Assembly: GCF_030186535.1 (NCBI RefSeq)
Contig: NZ_JASNVW010000002.1
Coordinates: forward strand, 268,001 to 332,000
DNA length: 64,000 bases
Reading direction: 5' to 3'
From: Ignisphaera cupida
Lineage (GTDB): Archaea; Thermoproteota; Thermoprotei_A; Sulfolobales; Ignisphaeraceae
Under the pieces are notes generated by a model. It saw nothing but the letters and a program-made list of their open reading frames with translations, made no database searches and had not been told where the DNA came from. Made by a program: the position numbers and the translations under genes. This document shows positions 52,455 through 61,001 of the stretch, one piece after another. Position 1 is the first letter of the stretch. Each line of letters opens with the position of its first letter.

Positions 52455-54601
52455 ACCTTGATGAGATTCTCAACAATCTTATTCCAAAGAAGCTGAGAAT
52501 AGTTATAGCTGTTGGTGGTGCTATAGATGTTCTCATCTCCATAATCTATCTCTATATTCTTCTCCAGCCACAGCTAACATTTTCTGGTTTTCTACAAGGC
52601 TACATAGCTCTCACAGGCTACAGCATAAAGTTTGCTGCAAATGGAAACAGCATCTACATGACCAATATAGATGCCGTTAGAATTGTTTCAATAGCAACAG
52701 TTTTCTATGTTCTTGCACTGCTTATAACATCAATAGCCTTAGTCGCCATAGTGAAGAGAAAACCCGTTTCAGCAGCAGCACTAGCCTATGGAACTGCACT
52801 ATCATTAGTGATAACAAGTGGTGTTATCAGGTATTTGACACAGGCCTTCTGGGTTGATGCATCAAAAATACTTTCACTCATCCAAAGAAACAACAACGGT
52901 GTGTTGAGAATCACTACATCAGCTGGTGTAATAGAGTTTAGAGGAGTTGAAGCAACAGAAACAATTGCATATAAAATACTGTTTAGATATCCACAAACAA
53001 TTTTAGTAATTCTCACAATAGCTGTTGTAGTATCGCTAGCCTCAGTAACATGGATAATATACATATATGGAAAACATATAGAAGCAAGAAGAAAACTATC
53101 AAATGCTTCAAGCACAACAGGAAATGCTAAAAGCATTACAAAAATAGTGAAAACAGCTGTGATACCAGTGGCGATAGCTATGCTGATAATGCTAAATGCA
53201 ATGGCAAGCGTATTCGCATACTATCCACTAAAGCTAGTAGTTCAGCCAGTGACACCACCAATAAAATTCATTGCCCCGCCAACAACATACTGCATAAACA
53301 TTGCTAAAACAAGCAGAGGGGCTATAGCATACACAGACTTTGAGTGGGGAACAATACCAGGCAACTGGACTGTTGTCAGTGGTGATTGGTCTGTTTCTTC
53401 AATTGGATACAAAGGTCAAGCACTAAGTGGCGCAGACACAAAGAGAAAACGCGATTATGCATTTATCTATGAAAACTCTGATACAGTTTATAGCTACAAT
53501 AGTCTATGGATCTCTGTAAAAACAAAGCTAACAAGTGGTGGTGGCTACTACGGCATAGCCATAGCTGATAATACATTAAATAATATTTATTTTATAGCAA
53601 TTGATAGTACCTCAAGGTCTTTGGGAATATATACATATACAAGTACTTGGAGTGTGGTTGGCACCCCCTCAATGATACCAAACTATAATAGCAACAATTG
53701 GTATGTTTTAGTTGTTAACTATACCTATACCTATAGCTCTGTGGCACAAACACTTAGCATCCGTGCCAGAGTCTATGATGTTAATGGTAATTTATTAAGC
53801 ATTGTAACATATACAGCAACTGACGTTAGTTGGACACCTTATTATATTGGTCTAGTAGTGCGCGATGTAAAAAAAGCTGGATTACCTTCAGCTCTTTTCG
53901 ATGACTATATACTATCGACTACTGATCCCAGGGCAATAACCATACAGAATACGGTGCCGGGCTACAGCGTTTCAGTTTTTGATAATCTTGGCAACCTAGT
54001 TAATTCAACTGTTGCATCATCAACAACTACTCGATTGGGTGTTGTACCTGATATTGTTGTTGGTACTGGTGTTGATGGGAGAATAGTTATTTACTATCCT
54101 GATGGTGCTGTGTGCAGTGTTTACAATTCGCCAGATGCTATTCTGGGTGGAGACACATACTCTGTTAATCTCGGTACTTTGAGTTATGTTATTGGATCTA
54201 GCTCAACCTCCTTAACAGTTTCTGCGAAAATATCTTCGAGTAGCACATCGTTTACTGGCACTGTCTTTCTTTCGATAGTTAATGTGGATTCTAAGAAGTA
54301 TTATGTTAGGCTATTGCTTGATGCTAGCAGTAGTTCTGTTGCCATATTAACAGCTAATGTCACACTTTACAATGCCACAAAATACTTTTCAACACCAATT
54401 AGAGTTGTTGGTGGGGTAGTTGTGTCTAGTTCAACAAGCTGGGTTGTTATGGGTGCAAACACTAAAGTGAATGCTAGTTTTATTGGCTACGCTACTCAAG
54501 CGGGTCAAGGATATTTGAATATGCTTTTAGAGTATTGCACTCTTCCAAATGAGCAGGGGGCATGTGTTTACTACCCAGTTAAACTCTCATTCTCCACATA
54601 G
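52424..54601 (+). CDS. Membrane protein with internal signal-like segment and LamG-like outside domain
   Basis: A 725-residue protein. Four helices lie at about 26-48, 87-110, 115-138 and 192-215. A fifth (about 246-265) ends ASVFA and is followed by YYPLKLVVQPVTPPIKF, identical to the mature start of the fibre protein at 50698. The outside part has a jelly-roll/LamG-like domain (about 290-500: DFEWGTIPGNWTV ... LFDDYILS) and a C-terminal beta domain rich in Ser and Thr. If the signal peptidase cuts after Ala265, a 460-residue fibre subunit is released. GTG 52424 follows GGTGAG by 6 nt. Confidence 0.7.
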   Translation: MAEGSSEIWLNLDEILNNLIPKKLRIVIAVGGAIDVLISIIYLYILLQPQLTFSGFLQGYIALTGYSIKFAANGNSIYMTNIDAVRIVSIATVFYVLALLITSIALVAIVKRKPVSAAALAYGTALSLVITSGVIRYLTQAFWVDASKILSLIQRNNNGVLRITTSAGVIEFRGVEATETIAYKILFRYPQTILVILTIAVVVSLASVTWIIYIYGKHIEARRKLSNASSTTGNAKSITKIVKTAVIPVAIAMLIMLNAMASVFAYYPLKLVVQPVTPPIKFIAPPTTYCINIAKTSRGAIAYTDFEWGTIPGNWTVVSGDWSVSSIGYKGQALSGADTKRKRDYAFIYENSDTVYSYNSLWISVKTKLTSGGGYYGIAIADNTLNNIYFIAIDSTSRSLGIYTYTSTWSVVGTPSMIPNYNSNNWYVLVVNYTYTYSSVAQTLSIRARVYDVNGNLLSIVTYTATDVSWTPYYIGLVVRDVKKAGLPSALFDDYILSTTDPRAITIQNTVPGYSVSVFDNLGNLVNSTVASSTTTRLGVVPDIVVGTGVDGRIVIYYPDGAVCSVYNSPDAILGGDTYSVNLGTLSYVIGSSSTSLTVSAKISSSSTSFTGTVFLSIVNVDSKKYYVRLLLDASSSSVAILTANVTLYNATKYFSTPIRVVGGVVVSSSTSWVVMGANTKVNASFIGYATQAGQGYLNMLLEYCTLPNEQGACVYYPVKLSFST
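53203..53264 (+). repeat. 62-nt direct repeat, copy B
   Basis: Identical to 50754-50815. Here it codes for residues 261-280, at the end of the fifth hydrophobic segment of the large membrane protein. Confidence 0.97.
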
Positions 54602-54654
54602 CTTACACACAAAAAGTTTTTAGATTCTCCAAGCAACTGTTTTTGCAGAGCTGT

Positions 54655-54709
54655 TTGTGATGAGCCGTGGCACATCTGATTGGTGATGTCTAGTCGTGGT
54701 CGTCTGACT
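54655..54709 (+). ncRNA. C/D box sRNA
   Basis: All four boxes occur in order: C box GTGATGA (54657-54663), guide GCCGTGGCACAT (54664-54675), D' CTGA (54676-54679), a 3-nt spacer, C' GTGATGT (54683-54689), guide CTAGTCGTGGTCGT (54690-54703) and D CTGA (54704-54707). The D'-C' spacing of 3 nt and guides of 12-14 nt are typical of archaeal sRNAs that direct 2'-O-methylation of rRNA or tRNA with L7Ae, Nop5 and fibrillarin. The predicted targets pair with the fifth base upstream of each D box. It lies between two convergent genes and touches the end of the YtcJ-like gene. Confidence 0.85.
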
Positions 54710-56288
54710 ACTGTCTTCTCCAAACAAGTTTTCCACCAACATAAACCTCGAGAATCTTAATGTTCTTGATCTCCTCCTCGCTCACCTCTAGAGGATCTTT
54801 ATCAACAACTATGAAATCTGCTAGCTTTCCCGGCTCTAGAGAACCAAGATCATTTTCTTCATGCATTATGTATGCAGAGCCCCATGTGTATAGATGCAAA
54901 GCTTCCTCAACTGAAAGCCTCTGATTCTCTGTATACTTGTAGTGCACAATGTTTTCGTATTTCCCCCTCGTGACAGCAGCGTATATTGTTTGCCATGGGT
55001 TAACAGGTTCAACAGGACTGTCAGTACCAAAGCCTATAGCAACTCCTTTTTCAATCATTGTTTTGAATGGGTATAGCCATTTTATCCTCTCCTCTCCAAG
55101 TCTTTGAAGAGCCCACCAATCAGATATTACAAAGTTTGGCTGAACAGATGCAACAACACCTATTCTAGCCATTTTCTCGATCTGATCATCTCTAGCAACA
55201 GATGCATGCTCTATTCTATGCCTAAGTTCAGCAGCATTTGGAAGCTCCTGATAAATATCGAGAATAGCATCTATAGCTCTATCCCCTATACCGTGAATAG
55301 CTAGCTGAAGACCACTTTCATGAATCTTTTTAGCAGCTGCTCTAAGATCCCTCAAATCAGTTGCTGGATAACCACTTGTCGATGGGTCATCGGAATAAGG
55401 TTTCGAAAGCCATGCTGTTCTAGCACCTAAGCTACCATCAGCATATAGCTTAACACCCATTATCTTGAGATAGCTATCTCCAAAACCACTTCTAAACCCC
55501 AAATCCCTAACAACGTTAATCAGGCTCCAAGACTTTCTAAAGTCCAGGTAAACCCTAACCCTAATTGGTAGCTTCCTCTCCTTCCAAAGCTCAGTCAAAG
55601 CCTTGAAAACCTTTGGATTGCATCCAACAAAACCAGCTGTTGTAACACCATGGGAAGCTATATAGTTTAACGCTTTTAAAACAATCTTTTTATAGTCATC
55701 AACAGATATCGACTCCTCAATCTTGTCTCTAACAATGTTCAGCGCATCCTCTTTCACAATACCAGTTGGAACACCTCTATCATCTCTAACAATATTTTGA
55801 GAATTCATTCCAGAAACACTAACTATTTCCAAAGCCCTTGAGTTAAGAACAGCGACATGCATACAGATTCTGTATAGAATAACAGGTCTGTTGCTAACAA
55901 CCTCATCAAGATCCCATCTATTTGGCCACCTCCTCTCCTCGAAAAGCTCCTGATCCCAGCCAAAGCCAATAATCCACAAAGTGTCAACACTTTTAGAAAA
56001 ATCTCTTAGTCTCTCTTTCAACTCTTTAATGCTTCTAACACCACGAAGATCAAGCATACCAAGTTGAAGACCAAGCTCATCAACATGAATATGAGAATCT
56101 ATGAAACCAGGCAAAACAGTTTTTCCACCCAAATCAACAATTGAGCCACCAAGCAAATCAACAATACCCTTAGCAACACTGCTGCTACCAACATACAAAA
56201 TCCTCTCCCCATCAACAACAATAGCCTCAGCTTTCCTAACAGGCTTGAAAGACACGTAAACATTTCCATTAACAAAACCTGTAACCAA
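54708..56288 (-). CDS. YtcJ-like metal-dependent amidohydrolase
   Basis: A 526-residue amidohydrolase of COG1574. The start of the barrel is GGKTVLPGFIDSHIHVDELGLQLGMLDLRG (HxH metal ligands), IHGIGDRAIDAILDIY gives a further His, LRHRIEHAS another, and GFGTDSPVEPVNPW the catalytic Asp. Relatives hydrolyse amides or exoenzyme-like substrates such as N-acyl compounds; the substrate is unknown. TTG 56288 follows GGTGAT by 7 nt. The C/D sRNA gene abuts its 3' end. Confidence 0.88.
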   Translation of the reverse strand: MVTGFVNGNVYVSFKPVRKAEAIVVDGERILYVGSSSVAKGIVDLLGGSIVDLGGKTVLPGFIDSHIHVDELGLQLGMLDLRGVRSIKELKERLRDFSKSVDTLWIIGFGWDQELFEERRWPNRWDLDEVVSNRPVILYRICMHVAVLNSRALEIVSVSGMNSQNIVRDDRGVPTGIVKEDALNIVRDKIEESISVDDYKKIVLKALNYIASHGVTTAGFVGCNPKVFKALTELWKERKLPIRVRVYLDFRKSWSLINVVRDLGFRSGFGDSYLKIMGVKLYADGSLGARTAWLSKPYSDDPSTSGYPATDLRDLRAAAKKIHESGLQLAIHGIGDRAIDAILDIYQELPNAAELRHRIEHASVARDDQIEKMARIGVVASVQPNFVISDWWALQRLGEERIKWLYPFKTMIEKGVAIGFGTDSPVEPVNPWQTIYAAVTRGKYENIVHYKYTENQRLSVEEALHLYTWGSAYIMHEENDLGSLEPGKLADFIVVDKDPLEVSEEEIKNIKILEVYVGGKLVWRRQ

Positions 56289-56361
56289 AAATCAAATCAC
56301 CAAGTATAAATCAAAAGAAAACATTAAAAAGCTTGACTAAATAAATCAGCTAATCTAGTTT

Positions 56362-57123
56362 CTATCCTATTAAAGCATCCAGATATAGCATTATGTAAAA
56401 ACCTGCTATAAACCCAGCAGCAGCTATCTTCCTATACTGTGAAGACTCATGTAGAATCTCAGGCAAAATCTCCTCAACAACAATATAGATCATTGCACCA
56501 GCTGAAAAGCCCATTCCAACCCCAAGAACATTGATAGCAAAAGAAAACATTGCAGCACCAAAAACAGCTGCAATAGTTTCCACAAAACCACTCAAAACAC
56601 CTACTGCAAAACCCTTTAACCTACTACCCCAAAGCATTGTTAGTGGAAGAGCAACAGCTGCACCTTCAGGAATGTCCTGTATGCCAATAGCCAATGCTGT
56701 TGCAAAACCAAGCTCTAAGCTATAAACAGTTGTTGCACCAACAGCAAAACCCTCGGGAATATTATGCAAAACTATTGCTATTGTAGCCAATACAGATTTT
56801 CTAAGTCTATTCTTCAAATGCTCAGGCCCCTCATAACCCTTAACAATATGCTCATGAGGCACACAAAAATCAAGTAAAGTTATTGCTATAACACCCAAAG
56901 TAATACCCAAACCAACATCGAAATACAAACCCCTTTCAAATGCTGGAATAATCAAGCTTGTGAAACTAGCAACAATCATAACACCAGATGCAAAACCAAG
57001 AGAAAAATCAAGTCCCCACCTAGGCAACTTAACCCCAGCCAAAGCAGTTAAAGAACCAAGAGACGTTAAACCAGCTACCAAAAGCCCATATAGAAAAGCA
57101 TTATAAACCACACCATAGGTCAT
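56362..57123 (-). CDS. ZIP-family divalent metal transporter
   Basis: A 253-residue protein with eight helices. The hallmark HNIPEGFAVGATTVYS in helix 4 carries the metal site, and IQDIPEGAAVALPL in helix 5 the second half. A His/Glu-bearing loop (DFCVPHEHIVKGYEGPEH) lies between helices 3 and 4. It is likely to import Zn2+ or a similar metal. GAGGTG precedes ATG 57123 by 8 nt. Confidence 0.92.
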   Translation of the reverse strand: MTYGVVYNAFLYGLLVAGLTSLGSLTALAGVKLPRWGLDFSLGFASGVMIVASFTSLIIPAFERGLYFDVGLGITLGVIAITLLDFCVPHEHIVKGYEGPEHLKNRLRKSVLATIAIVLHNIPEGFAVGATTVYSLELGFATALAIGIQDIPEGAAVALPLTMLWGSRLKGFAVGVLSGFVETIAAVFGAAMFSFAINVLGVGMGFSAGAMIYIVVEEILPEILHESSQYRKIAAAGFIAGFYIMLYLDALIG

Positions 57124-57465
57124 TGTTAATACACCTCAGTAAAGCTAATGAAACAGTTCATATAAAATCATATCGCATTAAACAAACATAGACGTCTTTC
57201 CCACAGCACATACCATCATGACAATTTTTAACATTTCTACACATATTCATCAACTCTTACGCTTTGCATCAAGCATTCAAAATAATTAGCTCTAGCCATA
57301 AACATTAATACCTGAAATTCTTTAGTTAATAATTTCATCAAATTACGTCAACCGCGTTTTTCTAGGATCCTAAATTTTGGCGCAGACATATATGAAAGAT
57401 AAACAATTAATTTTTATTGTTTTCTTGAGGAAAAGATGTGGTAAATGATTATTGCAAGTAAATGC
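57124..57465. other. 342-bp gap between the ZIP and nuclease genes
   Basis: A/T-rich sequence with the SD of the ZIP gene at its left edge. I see no further gene, tRNA or C/D box sRNA; C-box-like motifs on the minus strand near 57247 and 57337 lack a D box. A GC-richer patch at about 57345-57385 (ACGTCAACCGCG ... GGATCC) has no recognisable meaning. Confidence 0.4.
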
Positions 57466-57921
57466 TCAATACATTCTTTTTGATACAAAGTATACGACAA
57501 TGGTCATAGTTATTGTTTTGTTTTTCGTAAAGATTCTTTGTCTCTCTAATTCAACTGGGTAATAAACATGTAGTTTCCATGTATAAGGGTTAAATTTGTT
57601 TGGATGGTCAGCTATAATAGCATAGCCATTGTCAACAAGCCATTTATTAACGTTTAGAAGATGTGTTTTGTCTTGCTTAGCTACAATACCCATGATTGTG
57701 GAAAGCTCTGGAGCATTCGCATCAGCTAGTCTAATTCTTCCAACTGGGAAGCAATCAAAGGTGTCTCCATCAACAACTCTGTAGACTTCGCAAACAACAT
57801 CTATCTCCCAGCCATCGCCACTGTAGATAGGTGTGTAGCCATGGACTTGATTAAAGAAAAGTGGGATAAGCAAAATAATGAGCAATGCAGATATCACTAC
57901 ACATCTTGACCATAAACCCAT
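57466..57921 (-). CDS. Secreted staphylococcal-nuclease-like protein, internally shortened
   Basis: A 151-residue protein with an N-terminal signal segment (residues 6-27) and an SNase-like core: VYRVVDGDTFDCFPVGRIRLADANAPE contains the Ca/phosphate-binding Asp51 and Asp53, Arg64, Asp67 and Glu72. In SNase, about 45 residues including the second active-site arginine (YGR) should follow; here the chain jumps to LLNVNKWLVDNGYAI. Arg87-equivalent is missing, so activity is doubtful. It may be a pseudogene in progress. An IS200/IS605-like end lies immediately upstream. Confidence 0.7.
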   Translation of the reverse strand: MGLWSRCVVISALLIILLIPLFFNQVHGYTPIYSGDGWEIDVVCEVYRVVDGDTFDCFPVGRIRLADANAPELSTIMGIVAKQDKTHLLNVNKWLVDNGYAIIADHPNKFNPYTWKLHVYYPVELERQRIFTKNKTITMTIVVYFVSKRMY

Positions 57922-57923
57922 GA

Positions 57924-57969
57924 ACCGCCCTGAGGAAACACTCGCCCTTCAGTGCGGGGAGGAGGTCAG
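57924..57969 (+). mobile_element. IS200/IS605-like right-end remnant
   Basis: This GC-rich patch reads ACCGCCCTGAGGAAACACTC, then GCCCTTCAGTGCGGGGAGG and AGGTCAG. CGCCCTTCAG-GCGGGGAGG is the hairpin-plus-tail pattern at the right end of archaeal IS200/IS605 elements, which also forms the end of their guide (omega) RNA scaffold. One base (GTGC instead of GGGC) weakens the hairpin. No transposase gene is next to it. The identification rests on my memory of such ends and is not proven. Confidence 0.45.
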
Positions 57970-58074
57970 ACATCTATGGCAATTCAAATTTAATAGTGCT
58001 TTGCTTTTTCTTAATTATTGTTTTGGAGAATAGTTTTTAAGGGTGTTGCTATCAACATATTTTTGTGATGTGTT

Positions 58075-59343
58075 TTGAAGCCAATTGTTGTTGTTCCTTT
58101 TGCGTCTGAGGTTCATGGGAAGGAGTATTACGCTAATGTTTTAGAGGTTTTTAGAAAGCATTTTGGTAGATATGGCATAGAGTTTCATGGTGATGTTGTT
58201 ACAAGTGTTGAGGAGGCTGAGAGGCTTGGTGGTAAGTACCAGGGATTTGTGCCAATAGCTCTTGTGCTAACTGGTGGTACAAGCAGTCTTGTGTACAAGT
58301 TTGTGTCTGGAGGGTCTATAGACAAGGTGTTTATACTTGCTCATTCGGAGCATAATAGCATGGCTTCTGCTGTTTCTGCTAGAACTAAGATTGAGAGAGA
58401 TGGCTTTTCAGCAGGCCTCTACTGGTGTGATGAGTATTATTCGATAGATTGTGAAAATGTTGTTGATAAACTGATGCTTGTTGCAAGAACTGTTGCATTT
58501 GTTGATGGATCCAGAATAGCTGTTGCTGCTGATAGGGAGAAGGGTGATGTTGAGGAGGCGTTTGAGTCTAGATTCAATGCAACAGTTGATATTGTTTCAC
58601 TATCGAAAGTAGCTTCAATGATGGATTCAGCCTCTAGCGAAGCTGTTTCAGAAATTTCCAAGGAGATTGAAAGCAAATTTGATTTTGAGGTATCTAAACA
58701 GGCTCTTGATCGTGTTGCCAGGCTATACATAGCCTTGGAGAAAATTGCTAAGGAGGGTAAATACGATGTTGTATCAATAGACTGTTTCCCATTTATAATC
58801 AAACATGGCATCACCCCATGCATACCACTATCACTTCTCAATAGCAAGGGTGTTATAGCTGTTTGCGAAGCTGATTTAACAGCTGTTTTCGGGATGATGT
58901 TAGCAAAGGTGTTGAGTGGTAGAAGTGGGTGGATTGGAAACACTGTTTCATTTAAATCAAAAAACGCAATGTTTTCTCACTGTACAATAGCTCTTGACAT
59001 AGCATATGAAAAGCCAAGAGCTTTGCAACACTTTGAAACAGGAGCACCATATGCAGTAACAGCATCTATGCAAAACACTGTAGCAACCATAGTTTCTGTT
59101 GATAGAGATTTTACAATAGTTGCTGTTGACAGGGGAAGAATAGTAAAGTCTGGACTACTAACATACTCCACGTGCAGAACACAAACAATTATAGAATTTG
59201 ACTTTCCAGTTGATAACATACCAAGATATGCACCATCAAATCACCACATTGTTATACTAGGAGACTTTGTTGATATTATTAAAGATGTTTCATACATGTT
59301 CAACATGGATGCTGTAACATATAGAGAAGTTGCTATGTGGTGA
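58075..59343 (+). CDS. L-fucose-isomerase-like protein
   Basis: A 422-residue protein of the L-fucose/L-arabinose isomerase superfamily: VVSIDCFPFIIKHGITPCIPLSLLNSKGVIAVCEADLTAVFGMMLAKVLSG carries the family's metal-ligand region (Glu and Asp), and an HFE motif (ALQHFETGAPY) supplies a His. The role is uncertain because archaeal members are not characterised. TTG 58075 follows GTGATG. The flavin reductase starts 7 nt after its stop and they form one operon. Confidence 0.65.
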   Translation: MKPIVVVPFASEVHGKEYYANVLEVFRKHFGRYGIEFHGDVVTSVEEAERLGGKYQGFVPIALVLTGGTSSLVYKFVSGGSIDKVFILAHSEHNSMASAVSARTKIERDGFSAGLYWCDEYYSIDCENVVDKLMLVARTVAFVDGSRIAVAADREKGDVEEAFESRFNATVDIVSLSKVASMMDSASSEAVSEISKEIESKFDFEVSKQALDRVARLYIALEKIAKEGKYDVVSIDCFPFIIKHGITPCIPLSLLNSKGVIAVCEADLTAVFGMMLAKVLSGRSGWIGNTVSFKSKNAMFSHCTIALDIAYEKPRALQHFETGAPYAVTASMQNTVATIVSVDRDFTIVAVDRGRIVKSGLLTYSTCRTQTIIEFDFPVDNIPRYAPSNHHIVILGDFVDIIKDVSYMFNMDAVTYREVAMW

Positions 59344-59349
59344 CATAAA

Positions 59350-59898
59350 ATGAGCTTTTCAAAACCAAGAGAATTCTACTATCTTCTACACCCAAGACCA
59401 GTGGTGGTTGTGGTAACTACTTGCGAAGGTGGTAAATACAATGCTATGCCAGCATCATGGATTACACCAGTATCTGAAGAGCCACCAACAATAGCTATTG
59501 CAATTGATAGAGAATCCTACACCTTTAAATGTATTGAATATTCGAAAGAAGCAACATTCAATATTCCATCAGCTGAGCAAGTAGATACTGTTTACAGGCT
59601 TGGCACAGTCTCTGGAAAGAATGTAGATAAAATCAAGATGTTTAACTTGAGTTTGTCAAAAGCAAACAAGGTTAGTACACCAATTTGGCAAGATGCTATT
59701 GGATGGATTGAGGGGAAGGTAACAAGCTTTATTGACGTTGGTGAGGTAAGGCTCTACATATTTGAGGTTCTAGACTACTATGCCAAAGCAGATGCTGTTT
59801 CGGAATGGGGTTGGCAAATACCAAAAGCAAATCCAATACAACATGGAGCTGGTAGATGGTTTTATCTTGTGGGAAGACATGTTGTTGCATCTAAATAA
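59350..59898 (+). CDS. Flavin-reductase-like FMN-binding protein
   Basis: A 182-residue split-barrel protein: HPRPVVVVVTTCEGGKYNAMPASWITPVSEEPPTIAIAI, which matches the flavin reductase/HpaC-like fold (P(x)nNxxxxxW, SxxPP). It binds FMN and probably transfers electrons from NAD(P)H. SD GGTGAC (59339-59344), overlapping the stop of the previous gene, sits 5 nt from ATG 59350, so it is translated from that message. Confidence 0.88.
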   Translation: MSFSKPREFYYLLHPRPVVVVVTTCEGGKYNAMPASWITPVSEEPPTIAIAIDRESYTFKCIEYSKEATFNIPSAEQVDTVYRLGTVSGKNVDKIKMFNLSLSKANKVSTPIWQDAIGWIEGKVTSFIDVGEVRLYIFEVLDYYAKADAVSEWGWQIPKANPIQHGAGRWFYLVGRHVVASK

Positions 59899-59995
59899 CA
59901 TATAAGCTTTTTGCTTGAAATATAAAGTAAAGATGATTTGTCCTAGCCAGTCTGATCTGAGCTGATTTGTGATGATCGGACCACGAAATGATCTT

Positions 59996-60934
59996 CTACA
60001 CAACAACAATGCTTTTCTCGACATAACTTAAAATTTGTGTGCTATCCAAATCCAAAAGCTTTTCAGAATCAACAACAAGTGCACCAGCATAGGAGTTTCC
60101 GTAATAGCCCTTCATAGAGAATAGAGTTAAAACCTTTTTTCTATGTTTAAACATGTAGCCATTGCATGGCTCATGACCTCTAACAACAAGAAACACACCA
60201 AGCTTTTTTAGAAGCATATCAGTTACTTTCTCTCCCCATATAAGTCCAGCACCTCTAACAAAATTGAATTCATATTCCTCAACATCATCACTTGGATCAC
60301 TCCACAAAACCTCCTCAAAATCCTTTTCCTCCACATCAAGAATACTGTCTACATTGTTATATGCTAAAAGTCTGGTTACTGGAGGCCCCCCATGGAATGC
60401 AACAAGCCTTTTTGGCATGTAGAGTACTAAAGGCATTGAAGCGAAAACTTTTTGAAAAACACTGTAAAGCTCCTCTCCATTGGCAAATCCATACGCTTCA
60501 ACAAGTCTATATGGAAAGTCGTGAGGAGATGGCATTAGGTTTGGAGGAGGCTCATGGTTTCCCCTTAGCAAAACAACTCTATCTCCCCAATCCCTCTTGA
60601 GCATAGCTATAAACGCAACTGTTCTTATTTGCTCATCACCTCTATCAACATAGTCTCCAAGAAAAACTATTCTACCGCCATTTTTCAGAATATCTAATGC
60701 TCCAATCTTTTCAAAGATGTTTAGAAGTGTGTAGTAATCCCCATGAACATCTCCAATGAAAACAACTTTGCATCTACAATCGAGTTTAATATACCTCTTG
60801 CCATTTCTAAGCCTAGACTCAAACTCCAGCATATTAAGCATGTCTTCAACAAGAAATCTGAACTCGCTATAGTTTCTAACAACAAGCTCTACCCTCGAGA
60901 CATAGTCCATTAAGCTACTCAAGCAATTCAGCAC
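59996..60934 (-). CDS. PPP-family serine/threonine protein phosphatase
   Basis: A 312-residue metallophosphatase with the complete PPP signature: VFIGDVHGDYYTLL, VFLGDYVDRGDEQ, LLRGNHEPP and the later His residues AFHGGPP and RGHEPC. It dephosphorylates proteins, the archaeal PP1/PP2A type. The start may be GTG 60934 or TTG 60922, the latter with GGGGTG as SD. It is divergent from DUF711. Confidence 0.9.
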   Translation of the reverse strand: MLNCLSSLMDYVSRVELVVRNYSEFRFLVEDMLNMLEFESRLRNGKRYIKLDCRCKVVFIGDVHGDYYTLLNIFEKIGALDILKNGGRIVFLGDYVDRGDEQIRTVAFIAMLKRDWGDRVVLLRGNHEPPPNLMPSPHDFPYRLVEAYGFANGEELYSVFQKVFASMPLVLYMPKRLVAFHGGPPVTRLLAYNNVDSILDVEEKDFEEVLWSDPSDDVEEYEFNFVRGAGLIWGEKVTDMLLKKLGVFLVVRGHEPCNGYMFKHRKKVLTLFSMKGYYGNSYAGALVVDSEKLLDLDSTQILSYVEKSIVVV

Positions 60935-61001
60935 CCCAGTTTTAATGTATTAGGCAATAGATATAAGTAGCTTTTCAGATTAAAAACTGAGCTGTGGTCA
61001 C

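Noticed and set aside
59930-59990. C/D-like motifs (CTGA three times, GTGATGA) downstream of the flavin reductase
   Set aside because: No D box follows the GTGATGA within guide length, so the structure is incomplete.
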